From Flavobacterium ovatum (GTDB lineage Bacteria; Bacteroidota; Bacteroidia; Flavobacteriales; Flavobacteriaceae), in contig NZ_CP160035.1 of assembly GCF_040703125.1 (NCBI RefSeq), forward strand, positions 2,941,001-3,005,000: a DNA stretch of 64,000 bases, given 5' to 3'. Positions within the stretch are counted from its first letter, which is position 1, and the number at the start of each line of letters is the position of its first letter. This document shows, piece by piece, positions 35,225-43,707 of this stretch. The notes below the pieces were generated by a model that did no database searches, had not been told where the DNA came from, and was given only the letters and a program-made list of their open reading frames with translations. The position numbers and the translations under genes are program-made.

Positions 35225-36292
35225 TTAAACGGTTTTTATTGGTAGCTTAAAATAAAAATTAGAACCCTCATTTAAAGTGCTTTTTAAACCAATTGAACCT
35301 TTGTGTAAATCTACAATTTGTTTTGCAATCGCTAAGCCAAGACCTGTACTGCTTTCGCCTTGCGTTGGCTGGGTACTTGATTTTTGAAAATAATAAAATA
35401 ATTTTTCCTGTTCATTTTGAGGTATTCCTTTGCCTTGATCGATAATTTCGGTTACTATAAAGCCTTCTTTTTGAGATACTTTTACAATGATTTTACCTCC
35501 AGAATAAGAAAACTTAATAGCATTAGAAAGCAAATTACTAGTTACTTCACTCAAATAATGATCATCAAACAGCAATATAGCTAATTGTGAATCAGTCTCA
35601 AGATGAATATTGATACTTTTGTTTTTAGCTATTATTTGGTTGTAAATTATCTGTTTTTTTATAAAATCAATATAATTGTGTGTTTCAATTTTTAAATCTA
35701 TTTTCCCTGATTCAATTACAGAAACATTTAATAAATTCTTTAAAACTCCCAGAGTATTTGAGCTTAAATCTTTAATGATTTGTAAGCCTTCGTTAATGTC
35801 TTCTTCAGTATTTTCTAGTTTGTTTTCGATTAATAAATCAGAAAAGGCGTAAATTGAAGCAATTGGATTAGCTAAATCATGAGCGGCAATACCAATGAAT
35901 TTATTTTTCTCAAGGTTCAATTCATTTAGTTTTTTATTGACTAACCGAATTTTTCTTTCTTTTTCTTTAAATCTAAAAAATAATAAACCTATGGTAAGAT
36001 AAATGGCAAAACGAACAAATGAATTCCAAATTGGAAAAAAAACATGAGATAATATAACATTTGAATACTCAGAATATGACCAAGAAATAGCCGCAATTGT
36101 TGCACATAGGAATATTTCTTGAATTTGAACTTTGTTATGTAATGACAGTAGTACAATTGGCCCTATATAAAACAACGAGAATGCCATTTCTGTACCAGTA
36201 TTATAATCTATAACTCCAATTGTTAAAATAAAAATTACAGCAAGTACTGTGTTTATAGTCCGATTGTTTTTAATAAATTTTAAAATTACCAT
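35225..36292 (-). CDS. Membrane sensor histidine kinase
   Basis: A 355-residue kinase. Residues 13-105 hold about three to four hydrophobic segments (helix 1 TINTVLAVIFILTIGVID) with only short loops, so it probably senses a membrane-derived signal. A coiled linker (about 108-130) leads to the dimerisation helix with His138 in IGIAAHDLANPI. The ATPase domain shows LLSNAIKFSYSGG (N box), IDQGKGIPQNE and STGLGLAIAKQI (G boxes). No partner regulator is adjacent. It reads leftward into msrB and has its own promoter at 36369-36399. Confidence 0.9.
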   Translation of the reverse strand: MVILKFIKNNRTINTVLAVIFILTIGVIDYNTGTEMAFSLFYIGPIVLLSLHNKVQIQEIFLCATIAAISWSYSEYSNVILSHVFFPIWNSFVRFAIYLTIGLLFFRFKEKERKIRLVNKKLNELNLEKNKFIGIAAHDLANPIASIYAFSDLLIENKLENTEEDINEGLQIIKDLSSNTLGVLKNLLNVSVIESGKIDLKIETHNYIDFIKKQIIYNQIIAKNKSINIHLETDSQLAILLFDDHYLSEVTSNLLSNAIKFSYSGGKIIVKVSQKEGFIVTEIIDQGKGIPQNEQEKLFYYFQKSSTQPTQGESSTGLGLAIAKQIVDLHKGSIGLKSTLNEGSNFYFKLPIKTV

Positions 36293-36819
36293 AAATCATT
36301 AAGTTTGATATTCTGTATAAAAACGATACTAATTATTATTTGTTATGCTTTTATATTAATTTTTTAGACAAAAGTACGTTATACAAATAGGTCTTCCAAG
36401 ATAATTTGGATAACATTAAAACCATTTAACAGATAAGTTTCCAGGTTACTTAAATCTCCTTTTCAACCTATTTAATTTTATTATTTAAAGATTAAAGTCC
36501 GTTTCTTGAATATTTTTCAAAAACATTCTTTGTTTTAAGAGAATGTGAGAACGGTAAACATCTTCTATTTTGTCTATAATTATAATAAAATGTAGATTAT
36601 TTTGATATAAATAGGTGTGATTCGTACAATTTTCAAATGATTACGACTGTTTTTTGATTATTTATTAAAATTATTATTTAGTTTTTGTTTTCTTAATTTT
36701 TCACTAAATTTAAAAAAAGATAATAGTGGTAATTTTATTAACCATTTGAGATATTAACATTTGCATACTGAGATCTTTTAATTTTTTATTATTGATATGA
36801 ATTGTATTAAACTGTTGAA
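36293..36819. other. Divergent 527-nt region, kinase to glycogen genes
   Basis: No gene is supported here. It is very AT-rich. It contains the kinase promoter (36369-36399, minus). Toward glgA I found no clean TTG/TAnnTTTG pair, so the start signal of the glycogen operon is not identified. Confidence 0.6.
36369..36399 (-). promoter_or_regulatory. Promoter of the sensor kinase
   Basis: On the minus strand, TTG (36397-36399), 20 nt spacer, TACTTTTG (36369-36376), giving about 70 nt of leader before the ATG at 36292. Confidence 0.65.
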
Positions 36820-38235
36820 ATGGAAATAATTCATATAAGTGCGGAATGTTATCCTGTCGCGAAAGTAGGAGGCTTAGCGGATGTAGTAGGTGTTTTATCA
36901 AATTACCAATATAAGAGAGGGCATTCAGTAAAAGTGGTCATTCCTTGTTATGAAACGGAATTTATCCAAAAAAATGAATTTGAAACTGTCTTTTGGTCAC
37001 AAGTACAATTAGGGCAATTCCATTTCCCTTTTAGTGTACTTAAAGGAATTAATAATGATTTAGGTTTTGACTTATACCTTATAGCTATTCCCGAACTTTT
37101 TGACAGGGCTGATATTTATGGGTATAAAGATGATATAGAACGATTTTTAGCTTTTCAAAAAGCCTTTTTAGATTGGTTAGCTACTCGTAAGGAACTCCCT
37201 GAAGTTATTAATTGTCATGACCATCATACATCGCTTATTCCGTTTATGATGACTTATGGTAGGCAATATGAAAAGCTTAAAGAAATTCCAACATTATTGA
37301 TTGTACATAATGCCTTGTATCAAGGACAATTTGGTTTTGATAAACTCAACTATTTTCCAGATTATGATTTGTATAAAACTCATATTTTAGAATGGGGTGG
37401 TTGTATTAACTCACTTGCTGTAGGATTAAAATGTGCTAGAGCTATTACTACAGTTTCGCCCAATTATTTGAATGAAATAAATGATTCAGGAAATGGATTA
37501 GAAATTTTATTCAATCAAGTTCGCTACAAATCCAAAGGAATATTGAACGGAATTGACAATGAAACTTGGAATCCTGAAAATGATAGTAAGATAGAATTTA
37601 ATTATTCGATTAAAAATCATCACATTGGGAAGCAAAAAAATAAAGAAAAATTATGTGATTTATTTGATTTAGATCCAAATAAACCACTTTTTAGTTTTGT
37701 AGGAAGGCTATTTGAAGAAAAAGGAATAGACTTGTTGTGTGAATTTTTAAAAAAAACAACAAAGGAAAACGCTAGAAAAATTAATATTCTTATATTGGGC
37801 TCAGGAAATAAAGAAATTGAAGATCAATTAAGCAAGTTATTAACTGAATTTAAAGGAAATTACAATGTTTACATTGGCTTTAATGAAGATTTAGCACATT
37901 TGATTTATGCTGGTTCGGACTTCCTACTAATACCTTCTCGTATGGAATCATGTGGGTTAAATCAAATGTATGCTTATCGTTATGGTGCAATTCCTGTAGT
38001 AAGAAGTACTGGAGGCTTAAAAGATACTGTTGTAGATATTAGTGAAGATGGTTGTGGAATATGTTTTGATCAAGCAACTGTAACTGATATTGAAATAGCT
38101 ATTGGTAGAGCTGTAATATTGTATAAAGACCAAGAAAAAGTAAATTCAATTATAAAATCAGGAATGATGCTCGATTATTCCTGGGAAAATGCATATCAAG
38201 AATATTTAAAAATGTATAATTTAATAATAAAATAA
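36820..38235 (+). CDS. glgA: Glycogen synthase (GT5)
   Basis: A 471-residue GT5 glycosyltransferase that extends alpha-1,4-glucan from ADP-glucose. The N-terminal HISAECYPVAKVGGLADVVG (KVGGL binds ADP-glucose) is diagnostic. The C-terminal Rossmann domain carries FVGRLFEEKGIDLL, PSRMESCGLNQMYAY and RSTGGLKDTV. Length is normal. It begins the rightward glycogen module and is followed after 3 nt by glgC, so the two are translationally linked. Confidence 0.95.
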   Translation: MEIIHISAECYPVAKVGGLADVVGVLSNYQYKRGHSVKVVIPCYETEFIQKNEFETVFWSQVQLGQFHFPFSVLKGINNDLGFDLYLIAIPELFDRADIYGYKDDIERFLAFQKAFLDWLATRKELPEVINCHDHHTSLIPFMMTYGRQYEKLKEIPTLLIVHNALYQGQFGFDKLNYFPDYDLYKTHILEWGGCINSLAVGLKCARAITTVSPNYLNEINDSGNGLEILFNQVRYKSKGILNGIDNETWNPENDSKIEFNYSIKNHHIGKQKNKEKLCDLFDLDPNKPLFSFVGRLFEEKGIDLLCEFLKKTTKENARKINILILGSGNKEIEDQLSKLLTEFKGNYNVYIGFNEDLAHLIYAGSDFLLIPSRMESCGLNQMYAYRYGAIPVVRSTGGLKDTVVDISEDGCGICFDQATVTDIEIAIGRAVILYKDQEKVNSIIKSGMMLDYSWENAYQEYLKMYNLIIK

Positions 38236-38238
38236 AAG

Positions 38239-39519
38239 ATGAAAGCGAAAAAGAAAAATGTGATTGCAATTATTCTAGGTGGTGGTCAAGGTTCAAGGTT
38301 GTATCCTTTAACTGAAACGAGGTCGAAGCCTGCTGTGCCGATAGGAGGTAAATATAGATTAGTTGACATTCCAATTTCTAATTGTATGAATTCAGACATT
38401 TATAGAATGTTTGTATTGACACAATTTAATTCGGCTTCGTTGAATAAACATATCAAAAACACCTATGTTTTTAGTGCTTTTAGTCAAGCTTTCGTAGATA
38501 TTCTTGCTGCAGAACAAACTGTAGACAACCCAAATTGGTTTCAAGGTACTGCAGATGCTGTACGTCAATGTATGCCTCATTTTTTAAATCATGATTTTGA
38601 TTATGCTCTAATTCTTTCTGGAGATCAATTATATCAAATGGATTTGAATGAAATGATTGAAGAACATATCAAAAAAGACGCTGATATCTCCATAGCTACT
38701 TTACCTGTAAATGATAAAGATGCACCAGAATTTGGTATATTAAAAACTAATAGTGATAGTTTTATTGAATCTTTTATCGAAAAACCAGCTAAAGAATTAT
38801 TGCCAGACTGGACATCTGATGTAAGTGATCAAATGAAGTCTGAAGGCAAACATTATTTGGCTTCTATGGGGATTTATATTTTCAACAGACAGCTGTTGGT
38901 AGATTTGATGGCTAATCAAGAAACCAAAGATTTTGGAAAAGAAATTATCCCTCAAGCAGTACTAACAAATAAAGTACTGAGTTACCAATACGAAGGGTAT
39001 TGGACAGATATTGGTAATATTGATTCTTTCTTTGAAGCAAATATTGGTTTGACAGATGATGTTCCTCAATTTAATTTATTTGACAATGATAATAAAATTT
39101 ACACAAGACCAAGGATGTTGCCTCCTTCAAAATTTCAAAATACAAAACTTGATCGTTCGTTGATTTCTGAAGGTTGTATTTTGAATGCTAAAGAAATTAC
39201 AAAATCGGTTATCGGAATTCGTTCTAGAATCGGTAAAGATACTGTGATACAAAATTGTTATGTTATGGGTAGCGATATTTATCAAAGTATAGAGGAAATG
39301 GAAAATGATAAAAACAATAATACTACGCTAGTCGGTATTGGTGAAAGATGTTTTATCAAAAATGCTTTGATTGATAAAAATAGTCGCATAGGAAATGATG
39401 TTTACATCAGTGGTGGTGATCACTTGGAGAATACTACAAATGAATTGTATTGTATTAAACAAGGAATTGTAGTAATTAAAAAAGGAGTTACAATACCAGA
39501 TAATTTTATTATTAAGTAA
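38239..39519 (+). CDS. glgC: Glucose-1-phosphate adenylyltransferase
   Basis: A 426-residue ADP-glucose pyrophosphorylase. The N-terminal GGGQGSRLYPLTETRSKPAV is the nucleotidyltransferase signature, with LSGDQLYQMDLNEM as the metal site and GYWTDIGNIDSFFEAN later. The C-terminal part is a left-handed beta-helix with hexapeptide repeats (IIPQAVLTNKVLS followed by RSRIGKDTVIQNCYVMG). It makes ADP-glucose for GlgA, the committed step, normally under allosteric control. It lies 3 nt after glgA and 56 nt before glgE. Confidence 0.95.
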   Translation: MKAKKKNVIAIILGGGQGSRLYPLTETRSKPAVPIGGKYRLVDIPISNCMNSDIYRMFVLTQFNSASLNKHIKNTYVFSAFSQAFVDILAAEQTVDNPNWFQGTADAVRQCMPHFLNHDFDYALILSGDQLYQMDLNEMIEEHIKKDADISIATLPVNDKDAPEFGILKTNSDSFIESFIEKPAKELLPDWTSDVSDQMKSEGKHYLASMGIYIFNRQLLVDLMANQETKDFGKEIIPQAVLTNKVLSYQYEGYWTDIGNIDSFFEANIGLTDDVPQFNLFDNDNKIYTRPRMLPPSKFQNTKLDRSLISEGCILNAKEITKSVIGIRSRIGKDTVIQNCYVMGSDIYQSIEEMENDKNNNTTLVGIGERCFIKNALIDKNSRIGNDVYISGGDHLENTTNELYCIKQGIVVIKKGVTIPDNFIIK

Positions 39520-39575
39520 TATTCCTTTATCTCCAAAAATAAATTATAAAATTAGACTAGATATAAATTTATAAA

Positions 39576-41510
39576 ATGCAGAATCAAACCAGAATAGTAA
39601 TAGAAAATGTTTCACCTCAATTAGACGGTGGAGCATTCGCAATAAAGAGAATTGTTGGTCAAACAGTACGCGTAACTGCGGCTGTTTTTGCAGATGGCCA
39701 TGACGTTATTGAGGCTTGTGTGAAATACAAACACGAGAATGAAGATAATTGGCAAGAAGTACGAATGATTCCTACTCATAATGATGAATGGTACGCGGAT
39801 TTTAAAGTCGAAAAACAAGGAAACTATAGTTATTTTGTTCAAAGTTGGGTAGATTATGCTCTAAACTGGCAACATGGTACAGATCGAAAAATCCAAGACA
39901 ATCAATATGTAAAGTCAGAATTGCTAGAAGGAGCAGAATATGTAAATGCGATTCTTGAGATGGCAACACATGATGAAAGAGGATATTTGGGACATCTTGA
40001 ATATTTATTAAAAACAGAATCTGAGTATAATCAGGCGATTCCTGAAGTTACTTCCGAGAGATTAACACAAATTTTCAAAAAATACCCAAGTCGTTTATTA
40101 GCTAATCAATCACAAGAACTGAAAGTATATGTAGATCGTAAAAAAGCATTATTTAGTACTTGGTATGAGTTTTTTCCACGTTCCGCTTCAGAAGAAGATG
40201 GTAAGCATGGAACATTCAAAGACTGTGAAAGATTACTACCCAGAGTAGCTCAGATGGGATTTGATACTTTGTATTTCCCACCGATTCATCCTATAGGAGA
40301 AGTGAATAGAAAAGGTAAAAACAATGCTACTAATGCAGAAGATGGTGATGTGGGTTCCCCTTGGGGAATTGGATCTGCTAAAGGCGGCCATAAATCTACG
40401 CACCCTGAATTGGGGTCTATAGATGATTTCAAACAATTAGTCAAAAAAGCACAAGATTGGGGAATTGAGGTAGCTATGGATTATGCTTTGCAAGCAGCTC
40501 CAGATCATCCATATGTGAAAGATTTTCCACAATGGTTCAAATGGAGACCTGATGGAACGGTACAATATGCTGAAAATCCACCAAAAAAATACCAAGATAT
40601 TCAACCTATTTATTTTGAAAGTTCCGACTGGAAAAATTTATGGAAAGAATTATTGGACGTGGCTTTATTTTGGATTGAAGATTGTAATATAAAAATATTT
40701 AGAGTTGATAATCCGCATACTAAACCCTTTTACTTCTGGGGATGGTTGATAGGTGAAATCAAGAAAAAACATCCAGATGTTCTCTTTTTAGCCGAAGCTT
40801 TTACGCGTCCTAAAATTATGAATGAGTTGGCTAAACAAGGCTTTAGTCAATCTTATACTTATTTTACTTGGAGAAATTCAAAAGCGGAGCTAACAGAATA
40901 TGTTACAGAGTTAACACAATCAGAACAAAAAGAGTTTTATCGTCCTAACTTTTGGCCAAATACTCCTGACATCAATCCTTTTGCATTGCAAAGCGGAAGT
41001 GAGTCAATGCATTTACAAAAGTATTTCCTTGCTGCAACCTTAAGTTCTAGTGTTGGGATATATGGGCCTGTATTTGAATACAGAGTTTCTGAACCAATGG
41101 CTCATGGGAAAGAAGAATATCTAAATTCTGAGAAATATGAGGTTTACAAATGGGATTGGACGATACAGAATAAGATAACTCGATTGATTACCAAAATCAA
41201 CCAAATTCGTAAAGAACAAGCTTCATTACAGCAAACCAATAACATTATTTTTTGTGATACTAATAATGAGAATATTATGGCTTATTACAAGTATGATGAT
41301 GATTTACAAAATAAAACGTTGATGGTTGTCAATTTAGATTCTTCAAATTCACAACAAGGGTCGGTGAGACTTCCTATTGATAAATTAGGAATTAATCCTG
41401 TACACATCGTTGATTTGATTACAGGGAATAGTTATCTTTGGGATAAGGAGTGGAATTATGTAGATATAAGCCCAGATTTACCTTTTCATTTGTTCAAAAT
41501 TCAACAATAG
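39576..41510 (+). CDS. glgE: Alpha-1,4-glucan:maltose-1-phosphate maltosyltransferase
   Basis: A 644-residue GH13_3 enzyme that transfers maltosyl from alpha-maltose-1-phosphate to glucan ends. The N-terminal domain starts RIVIENVSPQLDGGAFAIK, typical of GlgE. In the barrel, the nucleophile Asp is in KIFRVDNPHTKPFYF and the acid/base Glu in LFLAEAFTRPKIM. The C-terminal EYRVSEPMAHGKEEYLNSEKYE is also characteristic. It sits between glgC and glgB. No trehalose synthase, maltokinase or GlgM that would make its donor is in the window. Confidence 0.93.
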   Translation: MQNQTRIVIENVSPQLDGGAFAIKRIVGQTVRVTAAVFADGHDVIEACVKYKHENEDNWQEVRMIPTHNDEWYADFKVEKQGNYSYFVQSWVDYALNWQHGTDRKIQDNQYVKSELLEGAEYVNAILEMATHDERGYLGHLEYLLKTESEYNQAIPEVTSERLTQIFKKYPSRLLANQSQELKVYVDRKKALFSTWYEFFPRSASEEDGKHGTFKDCERLLPRVAQMGFDTLYFPPIHPIGEVNRKGKNNATNAEDGDVGSPWGIGSAKGGHKSTHPELGSIDDFKQLVKKAQDWGIEVAMDYALQAAPDHPYVKDFPQWFKWRPDGTVQYAENPPKKYQDIQPIYFESSDWKNLWKELLDVALFWIEDCNIKIFRVDNPHTKPFYFWGWLIGEIKKKHPDVLFLAEAFTRPKIMNELAKQGFSQSYTYFTWRNSKAELTEYVTELTQSEQKEFYRPNFWPNTPDINPFALQSGSESMHLQKYFLAATLSSSVGIYGPVFEYRVSEPMAHGKEEYLNSEKYEVYKWDWTIQNKITRLITKINQIRKEQASLQQTNNIIFCDTNNENIMAYYKYDDDLQNKTLMVVNLDSSNSQQGSVRLPIDKLGINPVHIVDLITGNSYLWDKEWNYVDISPDLPFHLFKIQQ

Positions 41511-41579
41511 TCAAGCTATTAATAACGATGACATTACTTCTAAAAAGTAGTAACGTTTAAGAAAAATAAACCAAAAAAA

Positions 41580-43490
41580 ATGAATAAAGTACAAACACAT
41601 TCTCTTTTTACCGATTTTGATATAGATTTATTTAAAGCTGGAAAGCATTTCAGATTATATGAAAAATTAGGTGCACATCTTATTGAAGTGGACGGAGTAA
41701 AAGGAGTTTATTTCGCTGTTTGGGCACCTACCGCTCGCTCAGTTTCAGTTGTTGGTGATTTTAATTACTGGATTCAAGGAGAACACCAATTACAAGTACG
41801 CTGGGATTCCTCTGGAATTTGGGAAGGATTTATTCCCAATATTGGAAAAGGAACAACCTATAAATATAAAATACAATCTGATAACGGCGGAATTATTACC
41901 GAAAAAGCAGATCCTTTTGCTTTTTATTGTGAAAAACCACCACATACGGCTTCTGTAGTTTGGGATTTAGACTACAAATGGGATGATTCCAAATGGATGA
42001 AAACCAGAAAAGACCACAATGGTCTAGATAAGCCTTACTCAGTTTATGAAGTTCATTTAGGATCTTGGAAACGTCATGGCAAAGAGAATCGTTTTTTAAC
42101 TTATTTAGAATTTGCTGAGGATTTAGTGGATTACGTTAAAGAAACAGGTTTTACACACATAGAATTTATGCCAGTAATGGAATATCCTTATGATCCATCA
42201 TGGGGTTACCAATTGGTTGGTTATTTTGCGCCAACTTCTCGTTTTGGGAATCCACAAGAATTCATGGTTTTGGTTGATAAATTACACCAGGCTGGAATTG
42301 GAGTTATTATGGATTGGGTTCCTTCTCATTTTCCTGATGATGCTCACGGTTTAGGATTTTTTGACGGATCAAATCTATACGAACATCCCGATCGTAGAAA
42401 AGGATATCATCCTGATTGGAAAAGTTTGGTATTTAACTATGGACGTAACGAAGTTCGCTCGTTCTTAATTAGTAATGCTATCTTTTGGTTGCAACATTAC
42501 CATGTTGATTCCCTACGTGTAGACGCAGTTGCATCTATGTTGTATTTAGATTATTCTAGAGAAGAAGGAGAGTGGGAGCCAAATGAATTTGGTGGTAGAG
42601 AGAATCTAGACACCATCAGTTTCTTAAAAGAGTTTAATGAAGCCGTTTATTCTAATTTTGAAGGAGTTCAAACAATTGCAGAAGAAAGCACTTCGTTTCC
42701 AATGGTTTCTAGGCCTACATTTGTAGGTGGATTAGGTTTTGGAATGAAATGGATGATGGGTTGGATGCATGATACTTTAGACTATTTCCAAAAAGAGACG
42801 GTTTATAGAAAATACCACCAGAATGACTTGACTTTTTCTATGACCTATGCTTTTACTGAAAATTTCATGTTGCCTCTTTCACATGATGAAGTGGTGTATG
42901 GTAAACATTCAATTGCTGGAAGAATGCCCGGTGATGAATGGCAGAAATTTGCCAACCTGAGATTACTTTATGGCTATATGTTTACACACCCTGGTACAAA
43001 ATTATTGTTCATGGGGTCTGAATTTGGTCAAAGCGCGGAATGGAATTTTGAGGAAAGTTTAGATTGGCATTTATTACAATATCCGTTCCATGAGGGGATT
43101 AAAAAAGTTGTTACTGATTTGAATGGTTTATATAGATCGGAACCTGCATTGCATGAAAAGCAATTTAGTCCAGAAGGATTTGAATGGATCAATTATTCAG
43201 ACCATCAAAATGCGGTGATGTCTTATATCCGAAATGGAAATAATCCAAAAGATAGTGTCATAGTAGTTTGTAATTTCACACAAGTGGTTAGAGAAAATTA
43301 TAGAATTGGTTTACCTAGAAAAGGAAAATTGACTGAAATTTTCAATAGTGATGATGTGATTTACGGTGGTAGTGGTATGGTTAATCCAAATAAAATTACG
43401 ATTGAATCTTCTCCTTACGACGGTAGAGATTTTTCAGCAGCAGTAACATTACCACCATTAGCAGTAATTGCTTATAAAATTTCAAAATAA
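41580..43490 (+). CDS. glgB: 1,4-alpha-glucan branching enzyme
   Basis: A 636-residue GH13 enzyme that creates alpha-1,6 branches. The N-terminal CBM48-like domain includes YFAVWAPTARSVSVVGDFN. The barrel has IEFMPVMEYPYDPSWGYQ, GIGVIMDWVPSHFP, the nucleophile Asp in VDSLRVDAVASML, the acid/base Glu in TIAEESTSFP, and LPLSHDEVVYGK. The length corresponds to the shorter type lacking the long N1 domain. It comes 69 nt after glgE and completes the synthesis set with glgA, glgC and glgE. Confidence 0.95.
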   Translation: MNKVQTHSLFTDFDIDLFKAGKHFRLYEKLGAHLIEVDGVKGVYFAVWAPTARSVSVVGDFNYWIQGEHQLQVRWDSSGIWEGFIPNIGKGTTYKYKIQSDNGGIITEKADPFAFYCEKPPHTASVVWDLDYKWDDSKWMKTRKDHNGLDKPYSVYEVHLGSWKRHGKENRFLTYLEFAEDLVDYVKETGFTHIEFMPVMEYPYDPSWGYQLVGYFAPTSRFGNPQEFMVLVDKLHQAGIGVIMDWVPSHFPDDAHGLGFFDGSNLYEHPDRRKGYHPDWKSLVFNYGRNEVRSFLISNAIFWLQHYHVDSLRVDAVASMLYLDYSREEGEWEPNEFGGRENLDTISFLKEFNEAVYSNFEGVQTIAEESTSFPMVSRPTFVGGLGFGMKWMMGWMHDTLDYFQKETVYRKYHQNDLTFSMTYAFTENFMLPLSHDEVVYGKHSIAGRMPGDEWQKFANLRLLYGYMFTHPGTKLLFMGSEFGQSAEWNFEESLDWHLLQYPFHEGIKKVVTDLNGLYRSEPALHEKQFSPEGFEWINYSDHQNAVMSYIRNGNNPKDSVIVVCNFTQVVRENYRIGLPRKGKLTEIFNSDDVIYGGSGMVNPNKITIESSPYDGRDFSAAVTLPPLAVIAYKISK

Positions 43491-43707
43491 ACAAACTTGA
43501 TTCGTTTGATTATTTGAACTCAGTTTAATTATAACATCTTTATCGTATCACTACTTATTTTAATTAATAAATGGTGATATGATATTTTTGTTTTACATCA
43601 TTAATTAATGATACTATTTTTACCAATAAAGCCTTTAATTAAAGTGAGGTAACTGAGAATATTTGTAAATTTGAACCTTACAATAAGAGTCTTAAAATAA
43701 TTAGTAT